Of a stretch of 64,000 nucleotides of DNA, positions 1 through 8,480 are shown one piece after another. The notes beneath the pieces are model-generated. The model was not told the DNA's origin, did not search any database, and saw nothing but the letters and a program-made list of their open reading frames with translations. This DNA is from Streptomyces nodosus. Its GTDB lineage: Bacteria; Actinomycetota; Actinomycetes; Streptomycetales; Streptomycetaceae. Made by a program: the position numbers and the translations under genes. The stretch covers positions 3,994,501-4,058,500 of the forward strand of contig NZ_CP023747.1 of NCBI RefSeq assembly GCF_008704995.1, written 5' to 3'. The number at the start of each line of letters is the position of its first letter. Position 1 is the first letter of the stretch.

Positions 1-3000
1 GCACCGTGCAGGTCAGGGTGAAGCGGCCGGCCTGCTGCCGCCACTGCGTGGAGACGGGTCCGTAGACCGAGGTGAACGTGGCGCGGGAGGTGGTGACGGC
101 TCCGCCCGGACGGGGGCGGATGACGATCTCGCGGTAGCCGGGCCGGCCCGCCGAGATGCCGGCGATGTTCGCGTACATCCACTCTCCCACCGAGCCGTAG
201 GCGTAGTGGTTGAAGGAATTCATGCCCGGGTCCTGGAAACTGCCGTCGGTCCTGAGGGAGTCCCAGCGCTCCCACATCGTCGTGGCGCCCCGGTCGATCT
301 GGTAGCCCCAACTGGGGAACGAGCGCTGCTGCAGGAGGCGATGGGCGACATCGGTGTGCCCCGCGTCGGTCAGCACGGGCAGCAGCCGGGGCGTGCCGAG
401 GAAGCCCGTCGAGAGGTGCCAGTCCCTGGCCTCGATCAGGGCGACGAGCCGGTCGGCCGCCGCCTTCCGCAACCCGTCCGGCATCAGGTCCATCGACAGG
501 GCGAGGACATAGGCCGTCTGGGTGTCACCCTTGACCCTGCCGTCGGCGCTGACGTAGGCGCTCCGGAACGCCTCCCGTACCCGTTCGAAGAGGCCGCGGG
601 GGGAGGCGGGGTCCTTGCCGAGCTCCGTGGCCATCCGCGCCGCGAGGTCGGCGCTGTGCGCGAAGTACGCCGTGGCGATGACGTCCTTGGGGGTCTCGTC
701 GTCGACGTTCAGCCAGTCGCCGTATCCCTCGGCCGGGCGCAGCAGCCGGTCGCTGTGCTTCTCCAGGTACGTCAGCCAGGCCTGGACGGACGGCCAGGCG
801 TCCATCAGGACCTGACGGTCGCCGTAGGCCTGGTAGAGGGACCAGGGGACCGTGACACCCGCGTCGCCCCAGCCGGCGGTGCCGCCGCCGAGCCCGCCGA
901 CGTCCGGTGCCACGTTCGTGAACGCGCCCTCCGCGGTCTGGGCGTCCCTGAGGTCGACGAGCCACTTGGACAGGAAGCGGGCCGACTCCATCGTGTAGGC
1001 GGCCGTGGGCGCGAAGACGTTGATGTCCCCCGTCCAGCCCAGGCGCTCGTCGCGCGCGGGCGTGTCCGTGGGAACGGAGAGGAAGTTGCCGCGCTGCCCC
1101 CAGGTGATGTTGTGATGCAGCTGGTTGAGCATCGGTACGTCGGTCTCGAAGTCGAGCGTGGAGGGCGCTGACGTATACATGACACGCCCGGTGACGGCTT
1201 TCGCCGAGGGCGTGCCGGGGAATCCGGTCACCTCGACATAGCGGAAGCCATGGACGGTGAAGCGGGGCTCGAAGCTCTCCTCCCCGTGGCCCTTGAGGGT
1301 GTATGTGTCGGTCGCCGCCGCACTCCGCAGGTTCGCCGTGTAGACGGTGCCGTCGGGGTTGAGCACCTCGGCGTGCCGGAGCCGGACGGTCGTCCCCGCG
1401 GCGCCCGACACCCGCAGGCGTACCGAGCCGACCATGTTCTGGCCCAGGTCGAACACGAAGACACCGGGCCTGGGCTCGGTCACCTTCTTCGGTGTCAGCT
1501 CCTCGGCCACACGCACCGGACCGGCCTCCTGTGCGACGATCAGGCCGGGACCGACCTCGCCGGCGCCGCGCACACCGAGCCAGCCCCTGTCGTCGAAACC
1601 GGGTGAGGTCCAGCCCGGGGTCTCCTTGCGCGCGTCGTACGTCTCGCCGCCGTGCAGGTCGGCGGCGACGATCGCCCCGGAGGCGGCCCGCCAGCCGTCG
1701 CCCGAGGTGATGCGCTCGCTCGTCCCGTCCGCGTACTCCACCTCCAACTGCGCCAGCAGCGCCGGATGTTCGCCGTACTGATGAGGACCGAACATGCCGA
1801 CGTCGCCCGCGTACCAGCCGGGCGCGAGATACACCCCGACGGCGTTGGCGCCGGGCCGCAGGAGCGAGGTGACGTCGTACGTCTGGTAGGGGAGGCGGGT
1901 GCGGTAGTCCGTCCAGCCGGGAGCGAGCTGGTCGCTGCCCACGCGGCTGCCGTTGAGGTGGGCCTCGTAGAGACCGAGCGCCGTGGCGTACAGCCGGGCA
2001 CGGGACACCTTCCGGCTCCGGAGCCGGAACTCGTGGCGCAGCTGGGTCACGGCGTACGTCACCGGGACGACTCTCCCCCAGGGCCCCTCGCCCCACGGGG
2101 CCGCCACCCTCGCCGCCGGCCAGTGGGCGTCGTCGAAGCCGAGCCCGCGCCAGTCGGCGGGGGGCTCCTTGTCCATGGCCTTCCAGGAGGCGTCGGTGAC
2201 GGTCCTCTGCTCGCCGGAGGCGGTGCGGACCGTGAGCACGGCGATGAGGCCCGCCGGACCCGGGGACGCGTTGGTGGCGGAGACGGCGATGACGTTGTCA
2301 CCGCTGTGCACCCGGTCCAGTACGTCGATCACGGCCGGGCGGCGCCAGCCGTCGATGTCGGTCTCCGGGTCGGTGCGGGCCACCTCGACTCCGTTCATGG
2401 AGACGGCGTACGCGTCGTCCGCGCTGATGACGAGCGTCGCCGCGGTGATCCCCCCGGGCAGCCCCGCGATGCCGCGGAACCAGCGGGTGACCGCCGGGAC
2501 ACTGCTCGTCGGATCGCCCTCGGGGAACCAGATCCAGGAACTTCCCTCGAGGGACGGCGCGTCCGTGAGGCTCGCCGGAGCCGAGATCCAGTCTGCCGTC
2601 CACTGCCCGGCTTTCATGAGACCGGTCTCCCACCACGAGGGCTCGCTCCAGCCGGAGGCCCGGCCGTCGGCGTCCCACACGCGCACGGACCAGAAGTAGC
2701 GTGTCCGGGGCCGGAGTTCAGGGCCCCCGTAGGGCACCAGCACGGACTCGCCGGACATGACCTGCCCGCTGTCCCAGACGTCCGGACGGGACAGGCCCGT
2801 TGTGCTGGTGGCGACGCGGATCTGATAGGCGCTCTGCCGCATCCCCGGCTTGTCGGAAGCCAACGGCCAGCTCAGCCGGGGCCGTTGCGCATCGAGGCCG
2901 AGGGGGTGCGGGACGTACTCCACGGTCGGCGCCGTGACGCGCAGTCCGTCGTGCCCCGTGTGCCCCGCGTGCCCCTGCGTCGGTACAGCTCCGGACGCCG

Positions 3001-3085
3001 GTACGGCCGCCGCCGGTACCGCGTCCAGTGTCGCCGCCGCGACGGTGGCGGCCGCTCCCGCCAGAACACTCCTCCTGCTGATCAC
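1..3085 (-). CDS. Exported alpha-L-rhamnosidase, GH78 family (3' end beyond left edge)
   Basis: The frame is open from a GTG at 3085 to the window edge, at least 1028 codons, so the C-terminus is missing. A GAGGAG ribosome site lies just before the GTG. The N-terminus reads MISRRSVLAG, a twin-arginine (Tat) signal, followed by an Ala-rich h-region. The mature protein has the GH78 layout: Fn3-like and jelly-roll N-terminal domains (around residues 45-560), then the alpha/alpha barrel with the diagnostic motif DERLGWTGD near residue 677 and RGATTMWERWD near 935. In GH78 enzymes the acidic residues of these motifs supply the general acid and base that invert L-rhamnosides. It probably removes terminal rhamnose from plant glycans or glycosides outside the cell. 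Two palindromic sites just upstream suggest sugar-responsive repression. Confidence 0.93.
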   Translation of the reverse strand, partial: MISRRSVLAGAAATVAAATLDAVPAAAVPASGAVPTQGHAGHTGHDGLRVTAPTVEYVPHPLGLDAQRPRLSWPLASDKPGMRQSAYQIRVATSTTGLSRPDVWDSGQVMSGESVLVPYGGPELRPRTRYFWSVRVWDADGRASGWSEPSWWETGLMKAGQWTADWISAPASLTDAPSLEGSSWIWFPEGDPTSSVPAVTRWFRGIAGLPGGITAATLVISADDAYAVSMNGVEVARTDPETDIDGWRRPAVIDVLDRVHSGDNVIAVSATNASPGPAGLIAVLTVRTASGEQRTVTDASWKAMDKEPPADWRGLGFDDAHWPAARVAAPWGEGPWGRVVPVTYAVTQLRHEFRLRSRKVSRARLYATALGLYEAHLNGSRVGSDQLAPGWTDYRTRLPYQTYDVTSLLRPGANAVGVYLAPGWYAGDVGMFGPHQYGEHPALLAQLEVEYADGTSERITSGDGWRAASGAIVAADLHGGETYDARKETPGWTSPGFDDRGWLGVRGAGEVGPGLIVAQEAGPVRVAEELTPKKVTEPRPGVFVFDLGQNMVGSVRLRVSGAAGTTVRLRHAEVLNPDGTVYTANLRSAAATDTYTLKGHGEESFEPRFTVHGFRYVEVTGFPGTPSAKAVTGRVMYTSAPSTLDFETDVPMLNQLHHNITWGQRGNFLSVPTDTPARDERLGWTGDINVFAPTAAYTMESARFLSKWLVDLRDAQTAEGAFTNVAPDVGGLGGGTAGWGDAGVTVPWSLYQAYGDRQVLMDAWPSVQAWLTYLEKHSDRLLRPAEGYGDWLNVDDETPKDVIATAYFAHSADLAARMATELGKDPASPRGLFERVREAFRSAYVSADGRVKGDTQTAYVLALSMDLMPDGLRKAAADRLVALIEARDWHLSTGFLGTPRLLPVLTDAGHTDVAHRLLQQRSFPSWGYQIDRGATTMWERWDSLRTDGSFQDPGMNSFNHYAYGSVGEWMYANIAGISAGRPGYREIVIRPRPGGAVTTSRATFTSVYGPVSTQWRQQAGRFTLTCTV

Positions 3086-3107
3086 TTCGACTCCTCACCC
3101 GGAGATT

Positions 3108-3131
3108 TGAATGAATCGATTCAATATCGAT
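3108..3131. promoter_or_regulatory. Palindromic operator upstream of the rhamnosidase
   Basis: A perfect 12-bp palindrome TGAATCGATTCA (3112-3123, centre C/G) lies 27-38 bp upstream of the rhamnosidase start. A central CG flanked by TGAA/TTCA arms is typical of operators of LacI-family sugar regulators in actinobacteria. No regulator gene is visible here, so the binding protein is inferred. Confidence 0.55.
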
Positions 3132-3218
3132 GAGTGTGGGTAACGTAAGGGCGGGCGAGGTGAAGGTCAATCAGTGTGCGTGCGGCTCTTTTCGACGGGC
3201 GGCCGGGGTGCGGACCGG

Positions 3219-3233
3219 ATTGAACGTTTCAAT
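3219..3233. promoter_or_regulatory. Second inverted repeat upstream of the rhamnosidase
   Basis: ATTGAA-CGT-TTCAAT is a perfect 6+6 inverted repeat with a 3-nt spacer. It shares the TTCAAT half-site with the palindrome about 100 bp closer to the gene. It may be a second operator for the same regulator, which could allow DNA looping. Confidence 0.4.
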
Positions 3234-3305
3234 CGCAGGGGCTCGGCCAGGCCGCCGCAGCGGCGTGCGCCGCCGCCCGGCTCCGAACGATCCGGAAAAC
3301 CAGCG

Positions 3306-3330
3306 AACCCCTGGTCGACGACCAGGGGTT
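3306..3330 (-). terminator. 11-bp hairpin next to a tRNA 3'-end remnant
   Basis: AACCCCTGGTC-GAC-GACCAGGGGTT forms a perfect 11-bp stem with a 3-nt loop. The terminator of the intact tRNA-Gly at 18.7 kb has the same stem length, loop length and 6-nt distance to the tRNA 3' end, although the stem sequence differs. This reads as the terminator of a former tRNA gene. Confidence 0.6.
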
Positions 3331-3336
3331 TCATCG

Positions 3337-3354
3337 TGGAGCGCGTGACGAGAA
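3337..3354 (-). pseudogene. tRNA 3'-end remnant (tRNA-Gly-like)
   Basis: On the minus strand this ends in CACGCGCTCCA and matches the last 18 nt of the intact tRNA-Gly (18679-18696) at 17 of 18 positions, including the CCA. The T-loop beyond it is broken by deletions and no other tRNA arm follows. It is either a decayed tRNA or the distal att-like fragment left by an element that integrated at tRNA-Gly. Confidence 0.5.
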
Positions 3355-3389
3355 CGCGCTTGTGGTGCGATCGCGAGTGGCGGGTCCGC

Positions 3390-4064
3390 TCAGCTGAAGG
3401 GAACGGCGTCGGCCGGGGCGGTGTGCCAGTTGGTGACGATCGGCTTGTCGACGGTGATGGTGCCGACCGGCAGGGAGACCGGGTCGCTGTCGTCGTTATT
3501 GACGGCGACGATGATGAAGTCCAGTTCCTTGCCGCCGTTCTCCTTGGTGGTCTTCGTCTGCACCCCCGCGTAGGCCGTGGTGCTCCCGCTCAGCTTGATC
3601 TGCTCGCCGACGGCCTGCTCCGCGGGGCCCGCCTCGGTGCCGTCGGATCCGAACGCCACGATCGGCAGTGCGGCGGGCAGGTAGCAGGTGATGCCCGGCT
3701 TCGCCTTCGCGGAGATCAGGATGTATCCGCCCGCCTGGGTCTCGGACTTGGTGCTCCACGAGATGTCGTTGGCGCCGCAGCTCTGTTCGACCTGCTCCCG
3801 CTTGCCGTTGCCGGTGTCGGCGCCGGAACCGGCCGAGTCCTCGGTTCCCTCGTCCTTCGCGTCGGAGCCCTTGGCGTTGCCCTGGCCGCTGCCCGCGGCC
3901 GACGAGCCGGACGGGGCGGCGGAGTTGGACGGGGCGGTGGAGTTGGAACTCTGCGCGGCGCCGGTGTCCGTGGCCGCGTCCGTGCCGTCGCACGCGGTCA
4001 TCAGCAGGGCGCCGCCCACGATCGCAGCGGAGACGAGGAAGGCCTTGCGACGGTTGCCGGACAT
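3390..4064 (-). CDS. DUF4232-type secreted lipoprotein
   Basis: This encodes 224 residues from the ATG at 4064, which has GGGGGA upstream; a start 21 codons further out would bury the signal peptide. The signal peptide ends in the lipobox LMTAC (Cys25). A long Ser/Ala/Gly/Asp linker (about 26-95) follows, then a compact C-terminal domain beginning near SCGANDISWS, with the features of DUF4232: an N-terminal Cys, a second Cys in ITCYLP, and alternating beta segments. DUF4232 lipoproteins are common in Streptomyces and their role is unknown. The gene stands alone, in the same direction as the acetyltransferase upstream. Confidence 0.8.
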   Translation of the reverse strand: MSGNRRKAFLVSAAIVGGALLMTACDGTDAATDTGAAQSSNSTAPSNSAAPSGSSAAGSGQGNAKGSDAKDEGTEDSAGSGADTGNGKREQVEQSCGANDISWSTKSETQAGGYILISAKAKPGITCYLPAALPIVAFGSDGTEAGPAEQAVGEQIKLSGSTTAYAGVQTKTTKENGGKELDFIIVAVNNDDSDPVSLPVGTITVDKPIVTNWHTAPADAVPFS

Positions 4065-4259
4065 GAAATCCCCCTGGGTGAGGCGTTGTTGAGGCCGTAT
4101 CGGTGCGGCCTCCCGTTGCTTGCTCAACCACTATGAGGGGGCCCTGAGCCCCATGGATACGGGTGCCTTCGTTCCAGGACAACGCTGTCACGGACCAGTG
4201 ACATGATCACGGGATCGAGGGCCGCGAGCCGACCTGGCGACCCCGGCCGCACACCGCTG

Positions 4260-5174
4260 TCAGGTTGTGGCGCGCGGGAGGGCGAGGGAGCGGTGCTCCT
4301 CCACGACGTGGTAACCGGTGTTCGTGTAGAGGTTCATGGCCACCTCGTTGCCGCCCCACACGGTGAACATCAGCGCCGAGTCGCCGGCGGCGAGAGTCGC
4401 CTGTTCGCCGGCCGCCATCGCGGCCCGCCCGTACCCTTTGCCGCGGTGCTGCTCCTGGATGTACAGCGAGTAGCCGTAGGTGACCCCCGGGAGGTGGCCG
4501 TGCTTCAACCAGCCGGTGCCGATCCGCTCGCCCTCCGTTTCAAGGACCAGGAACGTGTTGTCGGGTGTCGCCAGGCCCTCCGGGATCAGCTTCGCGAAGT
4601 CACGGTCGGACTTGAGTACGGCCTCCTCGGGGCTCAGCGCTCCCGCCCGGACGATGTCGCCGGTGTAGGCGGCCTTCTGGGCGGTGAGCCACTCGGGATA
4701 TTCGGCCTGTGTCATCGGCCGTGCGGTGACGCCGCCGACCGGTTCCGGCGGGGAACCGACGTGCCGCATCCTGAGCTGGCCCCGGGCGCTGTAACCGTCG
4801 AACAACTCACCCGCGGGCTCGGTGAGAAGTACGTTCAGCCGGGCTGCACCGCGCTCCGCGCACCATCTCTCGGCCCAGTCCCGGGCAGCCCCCTCGTGCC
4901 CCCGGCCGGCGTGGAGCGCGTCCACACGGAGGTCGCCGATACGGCCCGCGAGCGTGCCGTTGTCGTCGGCCACGACCACGGCGACGTGTCCGACCAGGGT
5001 CCCGGCGTCCATGATCTCGGCGACGGTCCAGTCGCCGATGCCGGAGTGGGCGCTCTCGACCTTGCGTTCCGCCGCGGCGGCGCCGAGTCCGGCCGCGGTG
5101 TAGCGGGCGCGCAGCCGCTGCTCGACGTCCTTCCGCCATTCCGTGGTGTCACCGAGGATGCTGAATTCCGTCAT
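4260..5174 (-). CDS. GNAT-family N-acetyltransferase, tandem-domain
   Basis: This is a 304-residue protein. The C-terminal GNAT domain (about 150-300) carries the acetyl-CoA pyrophosphate-binding motif EQHRGKGYGRAAM (241-253) and the late motif NEVAMNLYTNTGY (276-288). The first 140 residues look like a second, degenerate GNAT fold with no clear binding loop. The acceptor substrate cannot be told from sequence; a small molecule or a protein N-terminus are both possible. A TAGGGT -10 box sits 6 nt before the ATG with no ribosome site, so the mRNA is probably leaderless. Confidence 0.85.
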   Translation of the reverse strand: MTEFSILGDTTEWRKDVEQRLRARYTAAGLGAAAAERKVESAHSGIGDWTVAEIMDAGTLVGHVAVVVADDNGTLAGRIGDLRVDALHAGRGHEGAARDWAERWCAERGAARLNVLLTEPAGELFDGYSARGQLRMRHVGSPPEPVGGVTARPMTQAEYPEWLTAQKAAYTGDIVRAGALSPEEAVLKSDRDFAKLIPEGLATPDNTFLVLETEGERIGTGWLKHGHLPGVTYGYSLYIQEQHRGKGYGRAAMAAGEQATLAAGDSALMFTVWGGNEVAMNLYTNTGYHVVEEHRSLALPRATT

Positions 5175-5224
5175 CCGATCACCCTAGGCGGGTTGTCATG
5201 ACCTGGGTGGGCAATTTTCGGCGG

Positions 5225-6652
5225 TCACCAGCCGGTGAGCAGCAGATGGTTGAGGAGCAGGGGGAGCAGCGCCTGGGCGGTGAGCCAGGCGCGGACCGGG
5301 GTCTCTCCCGCTCGAGCGGAGCCGGGGGCCTGGGGGCGGGTGAGGAAGGCGCACGCCGGGAGCAGCCACAGCGCGAAGGGCAGCCAGATGCGTTCCGTCT
5401 CCGCCTTGCTCATGCCGGACAGGTCGGCGACCAGCAGGGCGAGGAGGGCGGCGGAGACCAGCAGCGCGAGGCGGGTCTCGGCCGTCCGGGCGGGCGCGTC
5501 GCCGCGGCGCCGGACGAGCACCGCGCCGGTCCTCCGCAGGCCCGCCGCCGTGGCCAGGCCCGTGATGAGCACCGTGCAGGCGAGGTTGGCCCACACCCAG
5601 TAGCCGTAGGGGCGGACGCCGCCCGCGCCCTGGTAGTAGCGCGTGACCAACAGCTGGTACGCCTCCCACCAGTTGAACCCGGCGAGCGTGAACGCCGTCG
5701 GGACCACCGCCAGCCCGGCGAGCAGGGGCACCAGCAGGGCGGGGCGTCCCCGCACCCCGTGCCGGCCGAGTACCAGTACCGCCGCCGCGATCAGCGCGAC
5801 GAGCGTGAGACCGTACGACAGATAGCAGGTCAGACCGAACAGCAGCCCGGACGCCCCCGCCCACCACAGCGACCGTCCGGTGACCGCCAGCGCGAGCAGC
5901 GCCACCGCCCACGCGGCCACCGCCGCGAAGTACGCGTCGGCCGAGGTGCCCATCCACACGGCGGCCGGGGCCAGCACGAGGAAGGGCGCCGTCCGCCGCG
6001 CAAGGTCCTCGTCGGCCAGGGCGCGGACCGTGATCAGCACGGCCGCGCAGGCCGTAGCCCCGACGGTGACGCACCACACCCCGGCCCAGCCCCCGCCCCC
6101 CAGCCCGACCCGGTCGAGCAGCACGAAGGTGAGCGGGGCGGCGGGCGGGTGGCCGGCGACATGAGCGGGCCAGTGGCCGGGCGAGCCGAGCAGGATGTGC
6201 CCGGTGAAGCCCCGCAGCGCCGCCGGGATGTCCTGGAAGCGGTCGATGACCTGGAGGTACTCCTGGCGGGTGGTGAGCCGGACGGCGATGCCCCGGTGCC
6301 AGCCGTCGATCAGGGCGAGGGAGTAGATCCACGCCATGGCCGTGCCCCACGTCAGGGGAACCAGGGCCCGCCAGGGGAGACGGGCCGCGAGACCGGGGCC
6401 GTACGCCACGGTGGCGATCGCCACCAGGACGGCCATCGGGGTGCCGGGGCCGAGGTGGGGCTCCCAGGACGCCATCAGCGGGGGCCAGTTGACGAACAGG
6501 GTCCGGCTGGTCCCCTGGATGTGGCGGCCGACCAGCACGGCCGTCGTCACGAGCAGCACGGCGGCCCCGGCTGCGTACAGGTCAAGGCGACGGCCACGGG
6601 GCATGCCGGAGCGTGCGGTGCCGGGCTCGGTGGAGGGCAGGGTACGGATCAC
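5225..6652 (-). CDS. Polytopic membrane protein, GT-C-like
   Basis: This 475-residue protein starts at GTG 6652, with TAGCGT 6 nt upstream and no Shine-Dalgarno sequence. It has roughly ten to twelve hydrophobic segments joined by short loops rich in Arg and Trp, plus a long first outer loop (about 45-75 and 110-165). The layout resembles actinobacterial GT-C polyprenyl-phosphate-dependent glycosyltransferases, but I see no decisive DD/DE motif in the first loop. It is divergent from the molybdopterin oxidoreductase and near a GT2 enzyme, which would fit envelope glycan work. The enzyme role is inferred from layout only. Confidence 0.6.
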   Translation of the reverse strand: MIRTLPSTEPGTARSGMPRGRRLDLYAAGAAVLLVTTAVLVGRHIQGTSRTLFVNWPPLMASWEPHLGPGTPMAVLVAIATVAYGPGLAARLPWRALVPLTWGTAMAWIYSLALIDGWHRGIAVRLTTRQEYLQVIDRFQDIPAALRGFTGHILLGSPGHWPAHVAGHPPAAPLTFVLLDRVGLGGGGWAGVWCVTVGATACAAVLITVRALADEDLARRTAPFLVLAPAAVWMGTSADAYFAAVAAWAVALLALAVTGRSLWWAGASGLLFGLTCYLSYGLTLVALIAAAVLVLGRHGVRGRPALLVPLLAGLAVVPTAFTLAGFNWWEAYQLLVTRYYQGAGGVRPYGYWVWANLACTVLITGLATAAGLRRTGAVLVRRRGDAPARTAETRLALLVSAALLALLVADLSGMSKAETERIWLPFALWLLPACAFLTRPQAPGSARAGETPVRAWLTAQALLPLLLNHLLLTGW

Positions 6653-6765
6653 ACCGGAACGCTAGGCCGCACGGCCCGCCACGGACCGCCGTCCGGCCGC
6701 GACGTCAGCATTTCGTCATGGGTTGCGCGGCCTTTCGCGGGGTGCTTCCGGCCTACCGTCGGGAC

Positions 6766-8001
6766 ATGCGCGACCCCGACGCCCCACGGCTTCCCTCCTC
6801 GCCCGGTTTCTGGCGCAGCCCCCTGCGCGGCCCCTGGTTCACCTCGGTGCTGGGCCTCGTCCTGCTCGTCGGCATCACCGTGCTGTTCGTGACGGGCCTG
6901 CTCTCGTACGCCGCCTACAACCCCGGTCTCTCGCCGGTGAACGACAAGACGCCGGACAAGGGGATCCTCGGCTTCTACCTCTTCCCCTGGCCGACGAACC
7001 CGCACTGGCTGTACCGGCTCGACCAGGGCGTCCATGTCACCCTCGGCGTCACCCTGATCCCCGTTCTGCTCGCCAAGCTGTGGTCCGTGGTGCCGAGGCT
7101 GTTCGCGCTGCCGCCGGCCCGCTCGCTCACCCACGCCCTGGAGCGGATATCGCTGCTGCTCCTGGTGGGCGGCGCCCTGTTCGAGTTTGTGACGGGCGTG
7201 CTCAACGTCCAGCTCGACTATGTCTTCCCCGGCTCCTTCTACCGGCTGCACTTCTACGGGGCGTGGGTGTTCTTCGCCGCGTTCGTCGCCCATGCCCTGC
7301 TGAAGACGCCCATGGCGCTGCGCAATCTGCGGCATTTGCGGGAGGAGGGCAACGACCTGGTGTCCCCGCGCCCCGCCGAGCCGACCGTCTCCCGCAGGGG
7401 TGCCCTGTGGTTCGTCGGGGGCGGCTCGCTGCTGCTGTTCGCCACCACGGTGGGACGGAGCTTCGACGGTCCGCTGCGACGCGCCGCCCTGCTCGCACCG
7501 CACGGCGGCGGCGACCCCGGCACCGGCCCGAACGGCTTCCAGATCAACAAGACCGCCGCCTACGCCGGGATCGACGCGGCGGAGACGGCCGAGGACGCCT
7601 GGCGGCTCGTCGTCACGGGACGCACGGGCACCGTCCGCCTCCGCCGGGAGGAGCTGCTCCGGCTCCCCCTGCACAGTGCGGCACTGCCCATAGCCTGCGT
7701 GGAGGGCTGGTCGACGTCGGACCAGTGGTGGCGCGGGGTGCGGCTGCGCGACCTCGCGGCGCTCGTCGGGTACGACGACCCGCCGGACCTGTTCGTCGAG
7801 TCCCTCCAGCGGAGCGGTGCCTTCCGTAAGGCCGCCCTGCGCGCCAACCAGGTGGCCGACCCGCGTTCCCTGCTCGCCCTGTACGTCAACGGCGAGGAAC
7901 TGTCCCCCGACCACGGCCACCCGGCGCGGATCATCGTGCCCGCCGCGCCCGGTGTGCTCAACACCAAGTGGGTGGCCCGGATGACGTTCGGAGACCTGTG
8001 A
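6766..8001 (+). CDS. Membrane-anchored molybdopterin (sulfite-oxidase-fold) oxidoreductase
   Basis: This encodes 411 residues from ATG 6766; TACCGT ends 6 nt upstream, so the start is probably leaderless. Residues 26-180 hold about four transmembrane helices with His90, His162 and His176 placed as in b-type cytochrome modules. A second twin-arginine-like stretch, SRRGALWFVGGG (209-220), precedes a fifth hydrophobic segment. The C-terminal domain (about 270-411) is the oxidoreductase molybdopterin-binding fold; Cys311 in ACVEGWS aligns with the molybdenum-binding cysteine of sulfite oxidase and MsrP/YedY. The protein therefore resembles YedZ plus YedY in one chain. The substrate is unknown. 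It overlaps the next gene by one base. Confidence 0.82.
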   Translation: MRDPDAPRLPSSPGFWRSPLRGPWFTSVLGLVLLVGITVLFVTGLLSYAAYNPGLSPVNDKTPDKGILGFYLFPWPTNPHWLYRLDQGVHVTLGVTLIPVLLAKLWSVVPRLFALPPARSLTHALERISLLLLVGGALFEFVTGVLNVQLDYVFPGSFYRLHFYGAWVFFAAFVAHALLKTPMALRNLRHLREEGNDLVSPRPAEPTVSRRGALWFVGGGSLLLFATTVGRSFDGPLRRAALLAPHGGGDPGTGPNGFQINKTAAYAGIDAAETAEDAWRLVVTGRTGTVRLRREELLRLPLHSAALPIACVEGWSTSDQWWRGVRLRDLAALVGYDDPPDLFVESLQRSGAFRKAALRANQVADPRSLLALYVNGEELSPDHGHPARIIVPAAPGVLNTKWVARMTFGDL

Positions 8002-8480
8002 TGCTTACCCGGCTTACCGCGCTTCCCCGTATTCCGCTCGGCGGCGGCCCCCTGCAACTCCTGCTGCTCGTCTGCTCGTTCGCGCTCGCCGCCTATGCGG
8101 GGGTGCGGCTGCTCGCGGACGACTGGTCGGGCGTGGCGCTGTGGTTCGTGGGGGCCGCACTGCTGCACGACCTCGTGCTGCTGCCCCTGTACGCGATCGC
8201 GGACCGGGCGGTCGTACGAGGGCTCGGCGCGGTCCGGCGCCGGGAGTGGGCGCCGTACGCGCGCATACCGGCGGCCCTCTCCCTGCTGCTCCTTCTCCTG
8301 TGGTTCCCGCTGATCAGCGGCTTGACGGAGCGGCGCTACCGGCTTGCCACCGGGCTGCCTGCGGATGTGTTCCTCACCCGCTGGCTGCTGATCACCGCCG
8401 TCCTCTTCGGCGGCTCGGCGCTGCTGCTGGTGCTGCGGCTGCGCAGGGCGGCGAAGCACCGTCCACCGGCCGTCCACTGA
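8001..8480 (+). CDS. Small four-helix membrane protein coupled to the oxidoreductase
   Basis: This encodes 159 residues. The ATG shares its A with the TGA of the oxidoreductase (TGATG), so translation is coupled. It has four hydrophobic segments (about 18-40, 44-65, 88-106 and 125-148) and an Arg-rich tail. No family is recognised. The coupling suggests a subunit or assembly partner of the upstream enzyme. Its last 145 bp overlap the 3' end of the convergent methyltransferase gene. Confidence 0.72.
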   Translation: MLTRLTALPRIPLGGGPLQLLLLVCSFALAAYAGVRLLADDWSGVALWFVGAALLHDLVLLPLYAIADRAVVRGLGAVRRREWAPYARIPAALSLLLLLLWFPLISGLTERRYRLATGLPADVFLTRWLLITAVLFGGSALLLVLRLRRAAKHRPPAVH

